Numbered from the stretch's first letter, positions 54,303-63,925 are shown. The stretch: 64,000 bases of DNA from Gammaproteobacteria bacterium (GCA_021773645.1 JAJFJU010000010.1:62001-126000), one strand, 5' to 3'. Made by a program: numbers and translations. Notes: generated from the sequence alone by a model not told the origin.

Positions 54303-56633
54303 TTATTCTGTCTTGTCGCGGTGACCGTGTTTGAGTTCCTGAAGTTTGGCGATATGCGCACGTGCGCGTGCTAAAGCATTCTCACTTTGGGCACGGTCAC
54401 TTTGGGTATCTGCCATGGCGGCACGGGCTAGGTTAGTCTTCTCCTCTGCATAGGCGCGTTCACCTTCCGCTGCATCCAGTGGGTCTTCATCCTCTGTCAG
54501 TAGGGCGCTGACTTCATTAAACAGGCTAAGGTCATCTTTTTGTTTGCGCGCCACTGCCTTGGCGTTTCTTGTACGCAGTTCTTTTACTGCGTCGCGAGCG
54601 CTAGCAAGTGCTTTCTCAGAGCGTGTGTGTTCCTCTGTTAGCCATTCCTCGGCCTCATGATATAGCTGCAGGCGCAGCTCTTCTTCCGCGACGATTTGCT
54701 TAGCCTCCCGTGCCTGTTCCGGTGCAGAAGCCTGTGTTATCGGCTGTGCTTTCCTGTGGGATGTTTTTGGTGCTGCTTTGGAAGCTGCGGGAATCCTAGT
54801 GGTGGCATCTACCTCTTTTGGAACTTTTTCTTCCGGGGTGTTCCGGCTCTCACGCAGCTCGGTGTTGAGCCGGGATGCTCTCTTATGTACGAGTTTCCTG
54901 GCCGCTTCTGTGTGCTCCAAATTGCATTGGGCGTGTGCTAACTCCTTCATGGAATTGGCAAATTCTTCTTCCAGGTGGGCACGCTCGGTGCGTAGTTTGG
55001 CTTCAGTTTCTGCCTTCAGACGTTTTTCCTCGGCCGCTTCCTCGTTGCGGATGCGATGAGCCTCCTGCTCGGCATGTTGGCGTGCTGTGTGCAGGGTTTC
55101 TTCTATTTGGTGGGCCTTTTCTTCCAGTGTCTTGCTACGCTGCGCCCATTTCTCCTCTACCTTTTCTCGCTGGTTCCGCAACCACACCTCAGTGGTCTGG
55201 CGTACACGGCCCAGCTTTTCCAGTTCCTCGGTCGCGCGGGCATATTCCTTCTCGAGTTCGACCTCGTCATCTTGAAGGCGTTTCTTTGCTTGTTCCCGCA
55301 GCCGATGGCAGGCGGCCTCTGCCGCGGCACGGCGGCGTGCCGCTTCTGCCTCGGTATTACGCAGTGCCGCCTCCAGGCTCAGTTTATTTTGCTGTGCCTG
55401 GGCTAGGGTGGCCGTAGCCTCGACGATGTCTGAATGTTGTCCAGGTAGCTCAGTAATGGTTTTTTCAGCTTGCTGGCGGATGGCCGATTCTACTTCTTTA
55501 TGGGCATTGCGCAGGTCTTCCTCGATGCTCTGGACCACCTGCTCCGGTTTTTCATTAGCTCCCTGCGTGTAGTCAATATGCTGACCCAATAAACCACCTT
55601 CAAGTAGATGGACATCGAAACCCTGTTGGGTGAGTAAAAAGGTAGCCGCTGCACTGCGCTTACCAGAGTTGCAATAGGCCACATAGGGGCAATCAATATC
55701 CAGGCTATCTGCGGCATGGCGAACTTGAGATAGTGCGACGTGGATGCTGTCGGGTAGGCCGGATTGGTCATGTTCCTCATGCAGGCGCACGTCCACCCAA
55801 CGTGCCCCCTCGGCGACCATGGTCTCTGCCTCCTGACGATTCACCGTCTGTAGTAACGGCTCTCTGATCAAGGCGACGAAATCGTCTTTAGTAAGTCGCA
55901 TTAACAGGCCGTCGGTGAGCATATTGACGTTGGCATTACGCGTGGCTTCAGCGACCAGGGCTTCCTCGCCAAAGGAATCTCCTGGACCCAATTTTGCCAG
56001 CTGCATTAGGGTGGCATCTTCCCGTTCGGGATGGGCACTACGGGTAACCTCGGCGCGTCCACGATGAATCACATAGTAATAATTACCCTCATCACCTTGG
56101 TGCAGGATCTCCTCTCCAGCCTTAACCGTGACTGCCTCCATGCGATGGAAGATGGTAAAAATATTGGCCGAAGGAATGCGCGAAAAAAGCCCTGAGCCTA
56201 GCATCCGGGCGGTCCAGCCGCTTTGTCCCTCGCCAGCAGAAAGGCCGGCATCGGAGGCGTATTGCGCCAGGGTAAGCATCATGCTGAGTCGGGTTCGATT
56301 AATGCGCAGCAGTCGGGTGGGTGATACGGCCTGTATTGCGGTGACCGATTGTTGATAGGGGGCGCCGATGGGAAAGCGGGCAGCGTCTTCAGTGATGGCA
56401 ATACGGCCACTGGCATTTAGCTCTGAATAAAGCTCAATCTCACCGTCCAGCAGATAGATGGCGTGGTCGGTAGGGGGGGAAAAGCCCTCAAGTCGTTCCC
56501 CCGTTTCCAGGGATATCAGCTTTGCCTCACGGACTAGTTCCAGTCGATGACCCTGGCTCAGGCCATTAAGGGGAACGAGATGGGCATAGCGTTCGCCTTG
56601 TTCGTTTTCGTCAGTGGGATTGTTTTCGGCCAT
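54303..56633 (-). CDS. Cyclic-nucleotide-binding, rhodanese and coiled-coil protein
   Basis: A 776-residue cytoplasmic protein. Order: a degenerate cNMP-binding domain at about 20-135, a better-preserved one at 150-260 (GEEILHQGDEGNYYYVIHRG, GPGDSFGEEALV), a rhodanese domain at 265-350 with active-site Cys321 (YCNSGKRS), then about 400 residues of long coiled coil rich in Glu, Ala, Arg and Lys with a short Pro/Thr-rich break near 600-625. The design suggests a sensor scaffold in which nucleotide binding and sulfur or redox chemistry control a filament-like tail. I know of no characterised homologue. It converges on the acyltransferase fusion, with 27 bp between stops. Confidence 0.85.
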   Translation of the reverse strand: MAENNPTDENEQGERYAHLVPLNGLSQGHRLELVREAKLISLETGERLEGFSPPTDHAIYLLDGEIELYSELNASGRIAITEDAARFPIGAPYQQSVTAIQAVSPTRLLRINRTRLSMMLTLAQYASDAGLSAGEGQSGWTARMLGSGLFSRIPSANIFTIFHRMEAVTVKAGEEILHQGDEGNYYYVIHRGRAEVTRSAHPEREDATLMQLAKLGPGDSFGEEALVAEATRNANVNMLTDGLLMRLTKDDFVALIREPLLQTVNRQEAETMVAEGARWVDVRLHEEHDQSGLPDSIHVALSQVRHAADSLDIDCPYVAYCNSGKRSAAATFLLTQQGFDVHLLEGGLLGQHIDYTQGANEKPEQVVQSIEEDLRNAHKEVESAIRQQAEKTITELPGQHSDIVEATATLAQAQQNKLSLEAALRNTEAEAARRRAAAEAACHRLREQAKKRLQDDEVELEKEYARATEELEKLGRVRQTTEVWLRNQREKVEEKWAQRSKTLEEKAHQIEETLHTARQHAEQEAHRIRNEEAAEEKRLKAETEAKLRTERAHLEEEFANSMKELAHAQCNLEHTEAARKLVHKRASRLNTELRESRNTPEEKVPKEVDATTRIPAASKAAPKTSHRKAQPITQASAPEQAREAKQIVAEEELRLQLYHEAEEWLTEEHTRSEKALASARDAVKELRTRNAKAVARKQKDDLSLFNEVSALLTEDEDPLDAAEGERAYAEEKTNLARAAMADTQSDRAQSENALARARAHIAKLQELKHGHRDKTE

Positions 56634-56741
56634 GGTCGTTTCTATCGCTCCACAAAATGCGGTGTTACATCGGACAAAGTCTAACTCACTGCGGGGCTAT
56701 GGGTTTGACGCAGTTCAAATTTCCAGGTTTTCGTAGTGGGT

Positions 56742-57515
56742 TCAGGAAGAGCCCGTGAGGAAGGTTTCAAGGGTGGCGGCAAAGGATTTGGGTTGCTCCA
56801 CATGCAGCCAGTGACCGGCATCGGCAATGGAATGGAAGCTCGCTTTAGGGAAAAGGCCAAGGATGGTTTTTCGATGTTCTGCCAATACATAGTGGGAGCG
56901 GCCACCATGGATAAATAGTGTGGGGCCGAGATAGGGGGAATAGTCTTCGCAGTTGGGGAAGTCGATCAGTGTAGACAGGCTGCTGGCAATGACCGGGAGA
57001 TTGATCTGCCATTGAAATCCGGAGGTGGTGTGGCGCAGATTCTGTAGTAGAAATTGGCGTAGCCCATGCTCTGGAATGTCCTTGCCAAGTATTTTGTCGG
57101 CGGACTTCCGATTAGTAAGGGTGGTGAGGTCCAGGGCCTGTAGGGCCGCGACCAAGGCGGTGTAATCGTGCTGGTAGCTTACGGGGGCGATATCAACCAC
57201 GATGAGTCGCTCAACCCGATGCGGAGCTTGCAGCGCGGTGAGCATGGCCACCTTACCGCCCATGCTATGGCCGAGCAGACTGATGGGGGTGGTCTCTGGC
57301 ATGAGGGCCTGGACATCCTCACTCATTTGCTCGTACCGCATAGAGGCGTGGTGAGGCGAGCGGCCATGATTGCGCAAATCCACCAGAGAAACCTGATGGC
57401 GGTCCTCTAGCTGCAGGCCGGTGGCGCGCCAGTTAAGCCCGGAGCCAAACAGGCCATGGAGAATGAAAAAAGGTGAGCCCGTTCCCAGCTGCCGACAGGC
57501 GAGGGGAACGGGCAT
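56742..57515 (-). CDS. Alpha/beta hydrolase (YbfF-like esterase)
   Basis: A 257-residue alpha/beta hydrolase. HGLFGSGLNWRATG provides the oxyanion turn, the nucleophile elbow is GHSMGG, and the catalytic His is in GHWLHVEQP near the C-terminus. The opening pattern and VDLRNHGRSPH match YbfF, an esterase with acyl-CoA and malonyl-type activity in vitro. The start codon ATG 57515 touches the terminal inverted repeat of the element at 57515-57679, which therefore supplies the whole leader. Confidence 0.88.
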   Translation of the reverse strand: MPVPLACRQLGTGSPFFILHGLFGSGLNWRATGLQLEDRHQVSLVDLRNHGRSPHHASMRYEQMSEDVQALMPETTPISLLGHSMGGKVAMLTALQAPHRVERLIVVDIAPVSYQHDYTALVAALQALDLTTLTNRKSADKILGKDIPEHGLRQFLLQNLRHTTSGFQWQINLPVIASSLSTLIDFPNCEDYSPYLGPTLFIHGGRSHYVLAEHRKTILGLFPKASFHSIADAGHWLHVEQPKSFAATLETFLTGSS

Positions 57516-57679
57516 AGGAGTCTGTCGGATTTAGGACTGTCCTACTGCGGAAAAGCTATTTTGGCCATATTTCCCTGTCCTTTTCGTCTAATAGGGTGAC
57601 TATTATCCTCAAACGATAGGAAAATCTGTCTCAAAATAGCTTTCCCTCGCTACGAACGCCCAAACCCGACAGGCTCCTA
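57515..57679. mobile_element. 165-bp inverted-repeat element abutting a start codon
   Basis: Terminal repeats TAGGAGTCTGTCGGATTTAG on the left and, on the other strand, TAGGAGCCTGTCGGGTTTGG on the right agree at most positions (18 of 21 over the full arm). The 165 bp interior has no reading frame of note. It fills the gap between the YbfF-like gene and lpdA. A degenerate relative lies at 33954-34182. The ends recall those of some insertion-sequence families, but I cannot assign one. Confidence 0.75.
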
Positions 57680-57683
57680 GACA

Positions 57684-59408
57684 TTATTTCCGGCGTGGCA
57701 CGTAAAGATCGGTGATGGAACCGGTCACCATTTCCGCCGCTAGTCCCAGGGTTTCAGAAAGGGTGGGGTGAGGATGGATGGTGAGCGCCAGATCCTCGGC
57801 GTCACTGCCCATTTCTATGGCCAGCATGGCCTCGGAGATGAGATCGCCAGCGTGGGGGCCGACGATACCCGCGCCCAGTAGTCGACCATCTTCCTTGGAG
57901 AAGATGAGCTTGGTAAGGCCTTCACTGCGTCCCATGCCCAGGGCGCGTCCACTGGCCATCCACGGGAAGGTGGCCTTGTCGAATACGATGCCTTTTTCTT
58001 GAGCTTGTGCCTCACTGAGGCCGGCCCAGGCCACTTCAGGATCAGTGTAGGCCACTGAGGGAATGGTCAACGGTTCGAAGGCGCTCTTTTCGCCAGCCGC
58101 CGTTTCCGCCGCCACCTTGCCCTCGTGGACGGCTTTGTGGGCCAGCATGGGTGCGCCGGTGATATCGCCGATGGCGTAGATGTGGGGCACGTTGGTGCGC
58201 CGTTGTGCATCGACAGCGATAAATCCCCGTTTGTCGATGGTGATACCCGCTGCCTCGGCCCCAAAGCTTTCACTATTGGGGCGGCGCCCCACAGAAACCA
58301 GGATGCGGTCGAAAACGCTCGCTTCAGGCGCTTTATTGCCAGCAAAGGTCACCTTCAACCCGCTCTTCAGGGATTTTACCTCGGTGACGCTGGTATTGAG
58401 GTGGATGGCCTCGCAGCGCTTTTTGAGATGCTTGGCCAGTGGTGCCACCAATTCCGGATCACAACCGGGGATGAGGCCAGAGGCCAGCTCCACGATGGTG
58501 ACCTTAGAGCCCAGGGCACGATAGACCGTGGCCATTTCCAGACCGATGATGCCGCCGCCAATAACCAATAGGGTCTTGGGTACACCAGCCAGTTCCAGCG
58601 CGCCGGTAGAATCCATAACCCGGGGGTCATCGTAGGGAATCCCAGGAATTTCCGTGGGCCGGGAACCGGTGGCGACAATGGCCTGGTCGAAACTAATGCG
58701 TCGGGTGTTCCCCTCGCTAGAAACGACCAATTCGTGGTCAGAGGTGAACTGTCCGTCGCCATTGACTACCGTGACTTTGCGCTGGCGTGCCAGTGCTGAG
58801 AGGCCCTTGGTTAGACGCGTCACGGTGCGGTCCTTACGCTTCCGCAGCTTGTCTATGTCGATGCTGGGGGCACTGAATTTAATCCCGAAACCGGCTAGTT
58901 CCTCTGCCTCTGCAATACCGCGTGCAGCGTGTAACAGGGCTTTTGAGGGGATGCAGCCTACATTGAGGCAGACACCGCCGAGCTGTGCCCCACGTTCCAC
59001 CAGAATGACTTGTTTGCCGAGGTCAGCGGCACGAAAGGCGGCGGTATAGCCGCCGGGGCCACCACCGAGTACCAGTACTTCGGCGTGTAGATCGGCATTG
59101 CCACTGGGTATGGCTGCTGCTGGGGTCGGGGTTTTTTCCGTCGCAGCTGCAGGCGCTTCACTTGCTGCCGCTGTTTCGACAGTGACCAGTAGTGCGCCCT
59201 CTTGTAATTGATCGCCCAGCTTGACGTGCAGTTCAGCAACCGTGCCTGCCTGAGGGCTGGGAATTTCTACCGTTGCCTTGTCCGTTTCCACCGTGAGCAA
59301 GGGGGCGTCTTTATCCACCTGCTGGCCGGCTTTAACGGCAATTTCTATCACTTCAACCTGTACGTCACTGCCGATGCCGGCGAGTTTTATTTGTTCTTTA
59401 GAGGCCAT
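57684..59408 (-). CDS. lpdA: Dihydrolipoyl dehydrogenase with N-terminal lipoyl domain (E3)
   Basis: A 574-residue E3 of the pyruvate dehydrogenase complex. An N-terminal lipoyl domain (Lys44 in ETDKATVEIP) is joined by an Ala/Pro/Thr linker (residues 80-105) to the flavoprotein part: GGGPGGYTAAF for FAD, redox disulfide Cys147/Cys152 in CLNVGC, a second nucleotide motif GGGIIGLEMA, and the C-terminal His-Glu of the active site (HPHPTLSE). E3 with its own lipoyl domain is known from Neisseria and betaproteobacteria. It follows aceF by 20 bp. Confidence 0.96.
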   Translation of the reverse strand: MASKEQIKLAGIGSDVQVEVIEIAVKAGQQVDKDAPLLTVETDKATVEIPSPQAGTVAELHVKLGDQLQEGALLVTVETAAASEAPAAATEKTPTPAAAIPSGNADLHAEVLVLGGGPGGYTAAFRAADLGKQVILVERGAQLGGVCLNVGCIPSKALLHAARGIAEAEELAGFGIKFSAPSIDIDKLRKRKDRTVTRLTKGLSALARQRKVTVVNGDGQFTSDHELVVSSEGNTRRISFDQAIVATGSRPTEIPGIPYDDPRVMDSTGALELAGVPKTLLVIGGGIIGLEMATVYRALGSKVTIVELASGLIPGCDPELVAPLAKHLKKRCEAIHLNTSVTEVKSLKSGLKVTFAGNKAPEASVFDRILVSVGRRPNSESFGAEAAGITIDKRGFIAVDAQRRTNVPHIYAIGDITGAPMLAHKAVHEGKVAAETAAGEKSAFEPLTIPSVAYTDPEVAWAGLSEAQAQEKGIVFDKATFPWMASGRALGMGRSEGLTKLIFSKEDGRLLGAGIVGPHAGDLISEAMLAIEMGSDAEDLALTIHPHPTLSETLGLAAEMVTGSITDLYVPRRK

Positions 59409-59428
59409 ATATTTGATCCGGAGGATTG

Positions 59429-60763
59429 CTAAAGCAGCAGGCCGCGGATATCTCCCAGCAGTTTCCCAAGCAGCGTGCTAAAGCGGGCTCCTGCAGCTCC
59501 ATCGATGACGCGATGATCATAGGACACCGCGTAGGGCAGGATGAGGCGAGGGACGAAACTGCCATCTTCGTAGACGGGCTGCATGCGTGCTCGTGACAGC
59601 CCCAGAATAGCTACTTCCGGGGCGTTGACGATGGGGGTGAAGGCGGTCCCGCCGATGCCGCCCAGGCTGGAAATAGTAAAACAGCCACCCTCGAAATCTT
59701 TGGGTGCGAGTTTCTTTTCCCGTGCCCGGCCACTTACCTCGGCGAGTTCTGCGGCCAAGTCATAGAGGCTCTTCTGGTCCACATCACGGATAACGGGGAC
59801 CACCAGACCATTGGGGGTATCCACCGCAATGCCGAGGTTGTAGTAGTTTTTGAGAATGAGATTCTCGCCACTGGCATCCAGTGAGGCGTTAAATTTCGGG
59901 TAGGCCTTGAGGGCCATGACCACTGCCTTCATGGCGAAGGCGAGTAGCGTGAGTTTGAGGCCGCGTTTTTCGGCTTCCGCTTTGTGGGACTTGCGGAAGG
60001 CCTCCAGCTCACTGATATCGGCCTCGTCGTGCTGGGTGACGTGAGGAATGGTCAGCCAGGCGCGGCTTAAGTTGCTGCCAGTCAGCTTGTTGATGCGAGT
60101 GAGGGGCTGAGTTTCGATTTCGCCAAAGCGGGAAAAATCGATCTCTGGCATCACCGGTAAGCCGTTGCTACCTGCTGGAGTTGCTAGGGCTTCCTTGACA
60201 AATCCAGCCACGTCCTCACGGGATATCCGTCCCTTGCGGCCACTGCCGGTGACCTGGGAGAGATCCACCCCCAGTTCCTGGGCGTAGCGGCGTATCGAGG
60301 GGCTGGCGTGGAAAGCACCACTGGTGCTACTAAGGCTGGGGAGCCCAGTGCTGCCCGCAGTGGCCGGAACTGTGGCGCTGGTCGAAGCTGCCGCGGCAGG
60401 TGCAGGTGCAGGTGCAGGTGCAGGAGCCGGTGTTTTCGGGGCCTCCGGTTCTGATGCTGCTGGAGCTGGAGCTGGAGCCTTGGGAGCCGAGGTTTCCATT
60501 GCGGGTGCTTCAGTGCTGGTTTCAGCCACTTCCAGGCTGATGATGGGCGAACCTTGGGAGAGCTTATCGCCGAGGGCGACTTTGATCTCACGGATAGTGC
60601 CGGCCTCTGGACTCGGCACTTCCAGCACTGCCTTATCGCTTTCCAGGGTGACCAGCGGATCCTCCACCTTCACCACATCACCTACGCTAACCAATATCTC
60701 GATTACCGGCACATCGCTTGCGCCACCGAGATCCGGGACTGTTATTTCTGTTGTACGCGCCAC
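59429..60763 (-). CDS. aceF: Pyruvate dehydrogenase E2, dihydrolipoyl acetyltransferase
   Basis: A 444-residue E2 with a single lipoyl domain (Lys44 in ESDKAVLEVP), a long Ala/Pro linker encoded partly by tandem GCACCT hexamers, a peripheral-subunit-binding domain (ASPSIRRYAQELGVDLSQV, about residues 150-190) and the acetyltransferase core with catalytic His417 and Asp421 (DHRVIDGAAG). It passes acetyl from lipoyl to CoA. GTG 60763 is preceded by AGGAG. The single lipoyl domain is compensated by the extra one on E3. Confidence 0.96.
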   Translation of the reverse strand: MARTTEITVPDLGGASDVPVIEILVSVGDVVKVEDPLVTLESDKAVLEVPSPEAGTIREIKVALGDKLSQGSPIISLEVAETSTEAPAMETSAPKAPAPAPAASEPEAPKTPAPAPAPAPAPAAAASTSATVPATAGSTGLPSLSSTSGAFHASPSIRRYAQELGVDLSQVTGSGRKGRISREDVAGFVKEALATPAGSNGLPVMPEIDFSRFGEIETQPLTRINKLTGSNLSRAWLTIPHVTQHDEADISELEAFRKSHKAEAEKRGLKLTLLAFAMKAVVMALKAYPKFNASLDASGENLILKNYYNLGIAVDTPNGLVVPVIRDVDQKSLYDLAAELAEVSGRAREKKLAPKDFEGGCFTISSLGGIGGTAFTPIVNAPEVAILGLSRARMQPVYEDGSFVPRLILPYAVSYDHRVIDGAAGARFSTLLGKLLGDIRGLLL

Positions 60764-60792
60764 ACGTCTTCTCCTGTAGGGATGGCCGGCTA

Positions 60793-63468
60793 CTATTTCG
60801 TTGCTGGATTACTGCGTTCCGGGTCGATGCCGTATTTTTCCAGCGCTGCACTGACTTTCGAGGCTGGGATGGTACCTTCCTCGGCAAGCGACTTGAGCGC
60901 GGCTAGCGCTACGAAGTAGCGGTCCACCTCAAAGTGGCTGCGCAGTTGTACGCGACGGTCACTGAGGCCAAAGCCGTCGGTGCCGAGTACTCGATAACGC
61001 CGTCCCACCAGTTGCCGGATCTGCTCGGCGTGCTGACGCACATAGTCGGTAGCGGCAATCACCGGGCCCACGTGTCCCTCGAGGCTGGTTTCGACATAGC
61101 TGCGACGGGGTGTTTCCTCTGGATGAAGTAGATTCCAGCGCTCCACGTTATTACCGTCACGACCCAGCTCGGTGAAGCTCGGTACGCTCCAGACATCGGC
61201 ATTGACGCCAAAGTCCTGCTTTAACAGCTCGGCGGCAGCGATGACCTCACGCAAAATGGCGCCGGAGCCCATGAGCTGTACCTGTTTAGGTTTTTTGGCA
61301 CGGCTTTTCGGGGCCGCCTGATAAAGATACATGCCGCGCAGAATGCCTGCCTCTACCCCGGCCGGCATTTCCGGCTGCAGATAGTTTTCATTCATCACGC
61401 TGATGTAATAGAAGATATTCTCCTGCTCTTGATACATCCGCCGCAGGCCGTCCTGGATGATGACGGTGAGTTCGTAGGCGAAGGTGGGATCATAGGAGAC
61501 GCAGGTGGGAATCAGCGCGGACATGGTATGGCTTTGGCCATCGTCGTGCTGCAATCCTTCACCCGACAGGGTGGTGCGCCCAGAGGTGGCGCCAATGATG
61601 AAACCACGGGCCTTGAGATCGCCGGCCGCCCAGGCGAGATCGCCGGTGCGTTGGAAGCCGAACATGGAGTAGTAGATGTACAGCGGGATCATCTGCACGC
61701 CATGATTGGCATAGGAGGTCGCGGCCGCGATCCAGGAGGAAAAGGCACCGGCCTCATTGATGCCCTCATCGAGGATCTGGCCTTCCTTGTCCTCGCGGTA
61801 ATACATCAGCTGATCGGCGTCCTGGGGCTCGTAAAGCTGACCCTTAGTGGAGTAAATTCCGAGCTGACGGAACAGCCCTTCCATGCCGAAAGTGCGGGCT
61901 TCATCAGGGACGATGGGGACCACGTGTTGGCCGATATTCTTGTCTTTTAACAGGGTGGTGAGGATGCGCACGAAGGCCATGGTGGTGGAGGCTTCGCGAT
62001 CACCGCTCCCCTTTAATTGGGTGTCAAAGGCGTCCAGGGAGGGTATCTGCAACACCGGTGCCGTTTCGCTACGTGATGGCAGATAACCGCCCAACTCCTT
62101 GCGCCGGGCGTGGATGTATTTAAGCTCGGGGCTGTCATCCGCAGGCCGGTAGAAGGGGGCCTCATCAATCTCGTCATCACTGACGGGGATTTCAAAACGA
62201 TCACGGAAGGCGCGTAAGGCGTCCGCCCCCATTTTTTTCTGGTTATGGGTAATGTTCTGGCCTTCACCGGCCTCGCCCATGCCATAGCCTTTGACCGTGT
62301 GGGCCAAGATGACCGTCGGTTGGCCGCGGTGTTTGGCAGCAGCGGCGTAGGCAGCATAGATTTTCAGCGGGTCATGGCCGCCGCGATTGAGACGCCAGAT
62401 GTCCTTGTCACTCATATTGGCGACCATGTCGGCCAACTCGGGATATTTTCCGAAGAAAAACTCGCGGGTGTAGGCGCCACCCTTGGCCTTGAAGTTCTGG
62501 TACTCGCCATCTACCGCTTCTTCCATGCGCTGGCGTAGCAGACCGGTATCGTCGTTTTGTAGCAGTGAGTCCCAGCGAGAGCCCCACAGCACCTTGATGA
62601 CATTCCAGCCGGCACCACGGAAGGTGCCTTCCAGTTCCTGAATAATCTTGCCGTTGCCGCGTACCGGGCCGTCAAGACTCTGCAAGTTACAGTTGATGAC
62701 GAAGACTAGGTTGTCGAGATCTTCTCGTGCTGCCAGGCCAATGGCACCGAGAGATTCCGGTTCGTCCATCTCGCCATCACCGAGGAAGGCCCAGACCTTG
62801 CGATCGGTGGGGGGGAGGATTTTCCGATCCTGCAGATAGTGCAGAAAACGGGCCTGATAGATGGACATGATCGGTCCAAGCCCCATGGAGACCGTGGGGA
62901 ACTGCCAGAAATCAGGCATCAGCTTGGGGTGAGGATAGGATGACAAACCGTTGCCGCCGACTTCCTGGCGGAAATTGCGTAATTGATCTGCGCTCAGCCG
63001 GCCTTCGAGGTAGGCGCGGGAATACATTCCCGGGGCGCTGTGGCCCTGGAAGAAGATCAAATCGCCATTGTGTTCTTCGTTGGCACCACGCCAAAAGTGA
63101 TTAAGACCCACTTCATAAAGGGTGCAGGCGGAGGCAAAGCTGGCGATGTGGCCACCGAGTTCAGTAGTTTTGCTATTGGCCTGGACCACCATAGCCATGG
63201 CATTCCAGCGCACCAGCGCGCGCACACGGCGCTCTACGTTGAGGTCACCCGGGTGGTTCGGTTGCAGCCGCTCTGGAATGGTATTTACGTAGGCGGTATT
63301 GGCCGAATAGGGCATGTTGGCACCGCTGCGGCGGGCCTGGTCGATGAGCTGCTCCAGCAGAAAATGGGCGCGTTCGACACCCTCTCGTTCGGTAATGGCG
63401 GCCAGTGCTTCGAGCCACTCCTGGGTTTCTTCCCGATCGATATCAGGGCTTGGGGATGCTGCGGTCAT
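60793..63468 (-). CDS. aceE: Pyruvate dehydrogenase E1 component
   Basis: An 891-residue homodimeric E1 of the AceE class, close to E. coli length. The thiamine diphosphate motif begins GDGEMDEPES and runs to NCNLQSLDGP. The N-terminal region (EETQEWLEALAAITEREGVE) is characteristic. It decarboxylates pyruvate and acetylates the E2 lipoyl arm. I use ATG 63468, behind GAGGAA; a start at 63483 is five codons longer and lacks that site. It is the first gene of the operon, with a 459 bp upstream gap containing a hairpin. Confidence 0.96.
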   Translation of the reverse strand: MTAASPSPDIDREETQEWLEALAAITEREGVERAHFLLEQLIDQARRSGANMPYSANTAYVNTIPERLQPNHPGDLNVERRVRALVRWNAMAMVVQANSKTTELGGHIASFASACTLYEVGLNHFWRGANEEHNGDLIFFQGHSAPGMYSRAYLEGRLSADQLRNFRQEVGGNGLSSYPHPKLMPDFWQFPTVSMGLGPIMSIYQARFLHYLQDRKILPPTDRKVWAFLGDGEMDEPESLGAIGLAAREDLDNLVFVINCNLQSLDGPVRGNGKIIQELEGTFRGAGWNVIKVLWGSRWDSLLQNDDTGLLRQRMEEAVDGEYQNFKAKGGAYTREFFFGKYPELADMVANMSDKDIWRLNRGGHDPLKIYAAYAAAAKHRGQPTVILAHTVKGYGMGEAGEGQNITHNQKKMGADALRAFRDRFEIPVSDDEIDEAPFYRPADDSPELKYIHARRKELGGYLPSRSETAPVLQIPSLDAFDTQLKGSGDREASTTMAFVRILTTLLKDKNIGQHVVPIVPDEARTFGMEGLFRQLGIYSTKGQLYEPQDADQLMYYREDKEGQILDEGINEAGAFSSWIAAATSYANHGVQMIPLYIYYSMFGFQRTGDLAWAAGDLKARGFIIGATSGRTTLSGEGLQHDDGQSHTMSALIPTCVSYDPTFAYELTVIIQDGLRRMYQEQENIFYYISVMNENYLQPEMPAGVEAGILRGMYLYQAAPKSRAKKPKQVQLMGSGAILREVIAAAELLKQDFGVNADVWSVPSFTELGRDGNNVERWNLLHPEETPRRSYVETSLEGHVGPVIAATDYVRQHAEQIRQLVGRRYRVLGTDGFGLSDRRVQLRSHFEVDRYFVALAALKSLAEEGTIPASKVSAALEKYGIDPERSNPATK

Positions 63469-63584
63469 GGATATTCCTCGCAATCAAATAACGCCTGCTG
63501 TGACCGTGGATGTTTTCCGTCGGTACAGCCACTTTCGCCCGTGGAACCGAGTTGCGGCCCAGCAAGTGCAAAAAGCGGGGATAG

Positions 63585-63608
63585 CCCCGGTTGGGTCATT
63601 AACCGGGG
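63585..63608. promoter_or_regulatory. Perfect hairpin in the aceE leader
   Basis: CCCCGGTT and AACCGGGG enclose eight bases (GGGTCATT), about 117 bp upstream of the aceE start. It may be a regulatory hairpin, a repressor site or the end of an upstream transcript; no T-tract follows on either strand. Confidence 0.4.
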
Positions 63609-63766
63609 AGCTATAAAGCCGAGCAATTTACCAGATTAGGGCCTGTTAAAGCCAGTCCAACGGTGTTTTTGGAAGGGCGCAGGGTGTCCTGCAAGCAGCT
63701 AGCTTGAGGCTTATTTTTAGGTGCTTGCTGTTATGCTATCGCGGTATCTAAAGATGCCCTAACCAT

Positions 63767-63925
63767 GGAGCCTCTGATCTATTCGTGAACTCGTATCTTG
63801 CGCCCAAAAGGCCCATCTTTATCGTTGCTGCTCTTCGCAATAGCCGGCTATTACGTGCGAGCAGCGCCTCAAAGCTGAACATCCTGAATCACAATCTACT
63901 TCGTTCAGAATAAATCAGAGATTCC
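63767..63925. mobile_element. 159-bp inverted-repeat element, copy C
   Basis: It begins GGAGCCTCTGATCTATTC and ends CAGAATAAATCAGAGATTCC. The interior is closest to copy A (ATCTTGCGCCCAAAA, GTTGCTGCTCTTCGCAATA, AAAGCTGAACAT). It ends two bases before the pyrC ATG and so supplies its entire leader. Confidence 0.8.
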
